Below are positions 6,884 to 9,347 of a stretch of DNA of 9,347 bases, piece by piece. Made by a program: the position numbers and the translations under genes. Below the pieces are notes generated by a model. It made no database searches. It worked only from the letters and a program-made list of their open reading frames with translations, and had not been told where the DNA came from. The DNA comes from JAKZSU01 sp047517485 (lineage in GTDB: Bacteria; Pseudomonadota; Alphaproteobacteria; UBA7887): the NCBI GenBank assembly GCA_047517485.1, contig JAKZSU010000030.1, forward strand, positions 1 through 9,347, given 5' to 3'. Position 1 is the stretch's first letter. Each line of letters opens with the position of its first letter.

Positions 6884-7050
6884 AATGGTCTCCGTTATGC
6901 CAAGGGTGGTTAATCGTGGTAATCGCGGTGCGGTGATCTTGTCCCATTGTCGCGGCCGACAGGCAAGCGCGGAGACTTCTGGCGCGATTCCAGGCACGAT
7001 CTTGGTCTTTTTCCGCCACTATCGAGACCGCGCCGGTCCGAGGAGAGCGT
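6884..7050. other. Divergent intergenic region between the GST and secretion genes
   Basis: This 167-base gap should carry the promoters for the leftward GST gene and the rightward secretion genes. No clear -35/-10 pair is visible on either strand. Imperfect copies of a GTGGTAATC-like unit occur at 6906-6915 (GTGGTTAATC), 6916-6924 (GTGGTAATC) and 6930-6938 (GCGGTGATC), which could be regulator contacts or chance. At the right end, CGAGGAGAG just before 7051 is the ribosome-binding site of the prepilin peptidase gene. Confidence 0.3.
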
Positions 7051-7688
7051 ATGGCGGCACAAGCGATGGTTTTGGCGATAGCGCCGCTGGGCGGCGCTAT
7101 GGCGGCGATGGTGGCCGAGCGGTTGATTACCGGGACATCGTGGCGGCCCGCGATGCGCGATGCCCTGGGTCTGGCCGTCGTCGCGACCGCCGTCTCGTTT
7201 TGGGCCTCGACCGTGATCGACGGCGGCCTGCTTGTGCTGAGCGCGGCCCTAGGTCTGGTTCTGATCCTGCTCGCCGAGATCGATCGGCGTACTATGCTGT
7301 TACCCGACGTCATCACCTATCCTTTGATCGCCGCCGGTCTCGCCACCACCTGGGTGCTGATGCCCGAGCGAATGGCGGCCCATATTATCGGCGCGATTGC
7401 CGGTTTCGCCGCATTCGCGATCATCGCGCGCGCCTACAAAATGCTCCGCGGGCGCGACGGATTGGGGCTGGGCGACGCCAAATTGATGGCCGCCGCGGGG
7501 CTTGGCTGGGCTGGTTGGCGCTGCCCGGCGTGGTCGTCATGGGCGCCGTCGCGGCGCTGGTTTTCGCCGTTTCCGCGCGCTTTTCGGGCCGCGCGATCGA
7601 TGCCGGCCAGGCAATTCCGTTCGGGCCGTTTCTCGGCCTCGGCATATGGATCAGTTGGTTGTATGGGCCGGTCACATTTGCGTGGTAG
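7051..7688 (+). pseudogene. gspO: Type IV prepilin peptidase (GspO/PulO, A24 family), frameshifted
   Basis: This polytopic membrane protease cleaves leader peptides of type II secretion pseudopilins at the inner membrane. The first part (7051-7500) holds both catalytic aspartates: D78 in LAEIDRRTMLLPD and D142 in the GxGD motif GLGLGDAKL. After 7500 the zero frame turns into arginine-rich nonsense, ending at 7692. The -1 frame instead continues the family sequence: WLGWLALPGVVVMGAV, then GQAIPFGPFLGLGIW and ISWLYGP, ending in TAG at 7686-7688. A missing G in the G-run 7497-7500 explains this. Repaired, the protein would have about 212 residues, shorter than the usual 250-290, because it lacks the cytoplasmic loop with two CxxC pairs between TM1 and TM2. 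The ATG at 7051 is preceded by GAGGAGAG. gspE follows immediately. The frameshift may be a real mutation or an assembly error. Confidence 0.82.
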
Positions 7689-9233
7689 ATGAATATGGTG
7701 GAACATGGCTTCGGTGACATGAGTACAGAAATCGACGAAAGCGCTGAAATCGACGACCTTGACGGCCCGCTAGCGGGTGCCGAGGCGATCGGTCGCGCGC
7801 TGATCGATGCGGGCAAGATCGATAAAGCGGGCCTTGAACGCGCGCGCCGAGTCGCCCAGGACGATGTCGGTCTGCACGTCGTTTTGACTCGTCTTGGTCT
7901 CGTCTCCGAAGCGGACTTGGCGGCGGCGATGGCCGCCGAGCTCGACCTGCCGCTCGCCGAACCCGATGATTATCCCGATGAACCGCTGATCGAGGGGAGC
8001 GCCAAGTTCCTCCGTGAATCGCGGGTCATGCCGTTGGCCGATACGCCCGAAGGCTTGCGCTTGGCGATGGCCGATCCGCTCGACAGCTATGCGGTTCGCG
8101 CCGTCGAATTGCTCGCCAACATCCCGGTCATCCCGTGCGTCGGCCTGCCGGCCGATATCGAAGCGGCGATCGAGCGGGCTTACGGCGGCGGCAAATTGTC
8201 GATCGACGAGATCGGCGATCAGTTCGGCGGCGAGGACATCGCCGAGGATGATGTCGAGCGGCTTCGCGATCTGGCCAGCGAGGCGCCGGTCATTCGCCTG
8301 GTCAATGTGCTGATCACCCGCGCGGTGGAGCGCCGCGCCTCCGACATCCATATCGAGCCGTTCGAAAATCAGATCCGTGTCCGTTATCGTATCGACGGGG
8401 TTCTGCAAGCGGTCGAGCCGCCGCCGAACAAGCTGCGCGCGGCGGTCATATCGCGGATCAAATTGATGGCCAAGCTCAACATCGCCGAGCGCCGCCTGCC
8501 GCAGGACGGACGGATAAAAATCGCCGTGCGCGGCAAGGAGATCGATCTTCGGGTCTCGACATTGCCGACGATGTTCGGCGAAAGCGTGGTGCTGAGAATC
8601 CTCGACCGCGGCGCGGTGCAGCTCGACTTCGCCAAACTCGGGTACTTCGGCGATGGATTGAAAACCTTCCTCAAGGCTCTCGATCGGCCGAACGGCATCG
8701 TTCTGGTGACCGGCCCGACCGGGAGCGGCAAGACCACCACGCTCTATACCTCGCTCGAACGGCTGAACACGCCGGAGAAAAAGATCCTCACCGTCGAGGA
8801 TCCGATCGAGTACCAGCTCGAGGGCGTCAACCAGTTGCAGGTCAAGCCGCAGATCGGCCTGACTTTCGCCACGGTGTTGCGGTCGATCCTGCGCCAGGAT
8901 CCGGACATCATCATGATCGGCGAGATCCGTGATATCGAAACCGCCCAGATCGCCGTACAAGCCGCGCTGACCGGGCATCTGGTGCTCTCGACCCTGCACA
9001 CCAATAATGCCGCGAGCACGGTGACCCGCCTGCTCGACATGGGCATGGAGGACTATTTGCTGACCGCCACGGTCAACGGCATCGCCGCGCAGCGCCTGGT
9101 GCGCAGCCTGTGCACGGCGTGCCGCGAGCCTTATCGGCCGGCGACTGAACTGGTCGACCAACTTCACCTCGCCCATTTGACCGATGGCGGCGAAATGGAC
9201 CCTGGTGACGAAAGTGGAGACGTCCTGCGATAG
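7689..9233 (+). CDS. gspE: Type II secretion ATPase GspE, C-terminus cut by an IS
   Basis: The cytoplasmic hexameric ATPase that powers pseudopilus assembly in type II secretion. An N-terminal GspE/MshEN-type domain covers about 30-165. The core has NLITRAVERRASDIHIEP-like sequence at about 206-224, Walker A GPTGSGKT (342-349), Asp box ILTVEDPIEY (366-375), Walker B with GEIRD (411-415), and His box TGHLVLSTLHTN (428-439). The first zinc-binding pair, C475 and C478 (LCTACREPY), is present. The expected second CxxC and last C-terminal subdomain are absent. Native sequence ends at about residue 502 (GGE); residues 503-514 (MDPGDESGDVLR) are read from the inserted element before its stop. The ATG at 7689 abuts the gspO stop; Met3 or Met11 are alternative starts. 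The truncated enzyme may fold poorly or lose zinc-domain function, although the catalytic core is complete. Confidence 0.93.
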   Translation: MNMVEHGFGDMSTEIDESAEIDDLDGPLAGAEAIGRALIDAGKIDKAGLERARRVAQDDVGLHVVLTRLGLVSEADLAAAMAAELDLPLAEPDDYPDEPLIEGSAKFLRESRVMPLADTPEGLRLAMADPLDSYAVRAVELLANIPVIPCVGLPADIEAAIERAYGGGKLSIDEIGDQFGGEDIAEDDVERLRDLASEAPVIRLVNVLITRAVERRASDIHIEPFENQIRVRYRIDGVLQAVEPPPNKLRAAVISRIKLMAKLNIAERRLPQDGRIKIAVRGKEIDLRVSTLPTMFGESVVLRILDRGAVQLDFAKLGYFGDGLKTFLKALDRPNGIVLVTGPTGSGKTTTLYTSLERLNTPEKKILTVEDPIEYQLEGVNQLQVKPQIGLTFATVLRSILRQDPDIIMIGEIRDIETAQIAVQAALTGHLVLSTLHTNNAASTVTRLLDMGMEDYLLTATVNGIAAQRLVRSLCTACREPYRPATELVDQLHLAHLTDGGEMDPGDESGDVLR

Positions 9234-9249
9234 GATTTTGATCGCAGGA
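9223..9249 (+). promoter_or_regulatory. RNA hairpin overlapping the orfA ribosome-binding site
   Basis: TCCTGCGAT (9223-9231) and ATCGCAGGA (9241-9249) are perfect reverse complements, giving a 9-bp stem with a 9-base loop. The 3' arm contains most of the GGAGG Shine-Dalgarno (9247-9251) of orfA, and the gspE frame stop (9231-9233) sits at the stem-loop junction. In a read-through transcript from gspE, the hairpin would cover the ribosome-binding site, a known way for insertion sequences to avoid being expressed from outside promoters. The structure is seen in sequence. The function is inferred. Confidence 0.6.
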
Positions 9250-9256
9250 GGTGCAA

Positions 9257-9347
9257 ATGTCGAAGCAGAATGGGAACAAGGGCCGGCGGTTTGATCGGGC
9301 CTTCAAGGAAGAAGCCGTCCGTCTTTTACAGACGAGCGGGCGCAGGC
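9257..9347 (+). CDS. IS3-family transposase OrfA (HTH_Tnp_1 type), N-terminal 30 residues
   Basis: From ATG 9257 the frame is open to the window edge and encodes MSKQNGNKGR, then RFDRAFKEEAVRLLQTSGRR. The 'RRF---FK-EAVRLL--SGR' pattern is the start of the helix-turn-helix OrfA protein of IS3-family elements, which binds the element's ends and is fused to the OrfB catalytic part by a -1 frameshift further on. GGAGG at 9247-9251 lies five bases before the ATG. Only about 30 of roughly 90-100 residues are present, so the recognition helix and frameshift site are not visible. The subgroup cannot be assigned. Confidence 0.8.
   Translation, partial: MSKQNGNKGRRFDRAFKEEAVRLLQTSGRR

Larger units (their letters stand above)
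9196..9347 (+). mobile_element. IS3-family insertion sequence, left end (continues beyond the window)
   Basis: gspE homology stops near 9195, where a normal GspE would continue toward its second zinc pair. From 9196 the sequence reads TGGACCCTGGTGACGAAAGT, beginning with the TG that IS3-family ends usually carry. A ribosome-binding site and an orfA-like gene follow from 9247. The boundary is inferred from the end of gspE similarity because the right inverted repeat is outside the window. The predicted target duplication (3-5 bases ending at about 9195) cannot be checked here. Confidence 0.7.

Noticed and set aside
6884..6997. N-terminal extension of the GST to position 6997
   Set aside because: The extra 38 residues have no GST-like content, and the GTG at 6883 has a GGAG site and matches where the family begins.
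7495..7503. Programmed -1 frameshifting in gspO as a regulated event
   Set aside because: No canonical slippery heptamer or obvious stimulatory structure is visible, and prepilin peptidases are not known to use it. A one-base deletion or assembly error is simpler.
7770..9176. Minus-strand open frame of 468 codons opposite gspE
   Set aside because: It mirrors the gspE coding frame, has a shadow-like composition (His, Arg, Asp, Gln rich), and shows no family motifs.

Overview
The window looks like chromosomal DNA of a GC-rich alphaproteobacterium, possibly Rhodospirillales-like. This is inferred from codon use and from the style of the GspE, prepilin peptidase, hybrid histidine kinase and transporter proteins. 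No rRNA or other marker allows a firm placement. Two unrelated insertion sequences enter at the two edges, and each breaks a host gene.

Left edge (1-1155): the 5' end of an IS1595-family transposase gene reads leftward out of the window. Next to it lies a hybrid histidine kinase that has lost its sensor region and its phosphorylated-histidine box, but keeps the ATPase and receiver domains. The insertion appears to have cut this gene.

Centre (1279-5148, + strand): a small DUF3311 two-helix membrane protein, a sodium:solute symporter (SSS family) and an EHN-type epoxide hydrolase are tightly spaced and form a probable operon. A phytanoyl-CoA dioxygenase (PhyH)-like Fe(II)/2-oxoglutarate enzyme follows, after a 106-base gap that holds a perfect FNR/FixK-type palindrome. 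The set suggests uptake of a small organic substrate, followed by epoxide hydrolysis and hydroxylation. The substrate cannot be read from sequence.

Right-centre (5150-6883, - strand): a persulfide dioxygenase-rhodanese fusion and a YibF-like glutathione S-transferase, both probably linked to glutathione and sulfur metabolism. The fusion gene converges on the PhyH gene with a single base between the stop codons.

Right edge (7051-9347, + strand): type II secretion genes for prepilin peptidase (gspO) and the secretion ATPase (gspE). gspO carries an apparent one-base deletion, and gspE is cut at its C-terminal end by an IS3-family element whose orfA begins at 9257. A perfect 9-bp hairpin overlaps the ribosome-binding site of that orfA.

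I found no CRISPR array, tRNA, rRNA, phage or defence gene, and no clearly new multi-gene system. The most informative signals are the FNR-type site, the double damage to the secretion genes, the IS-borne hairpin and the IS boundaries.
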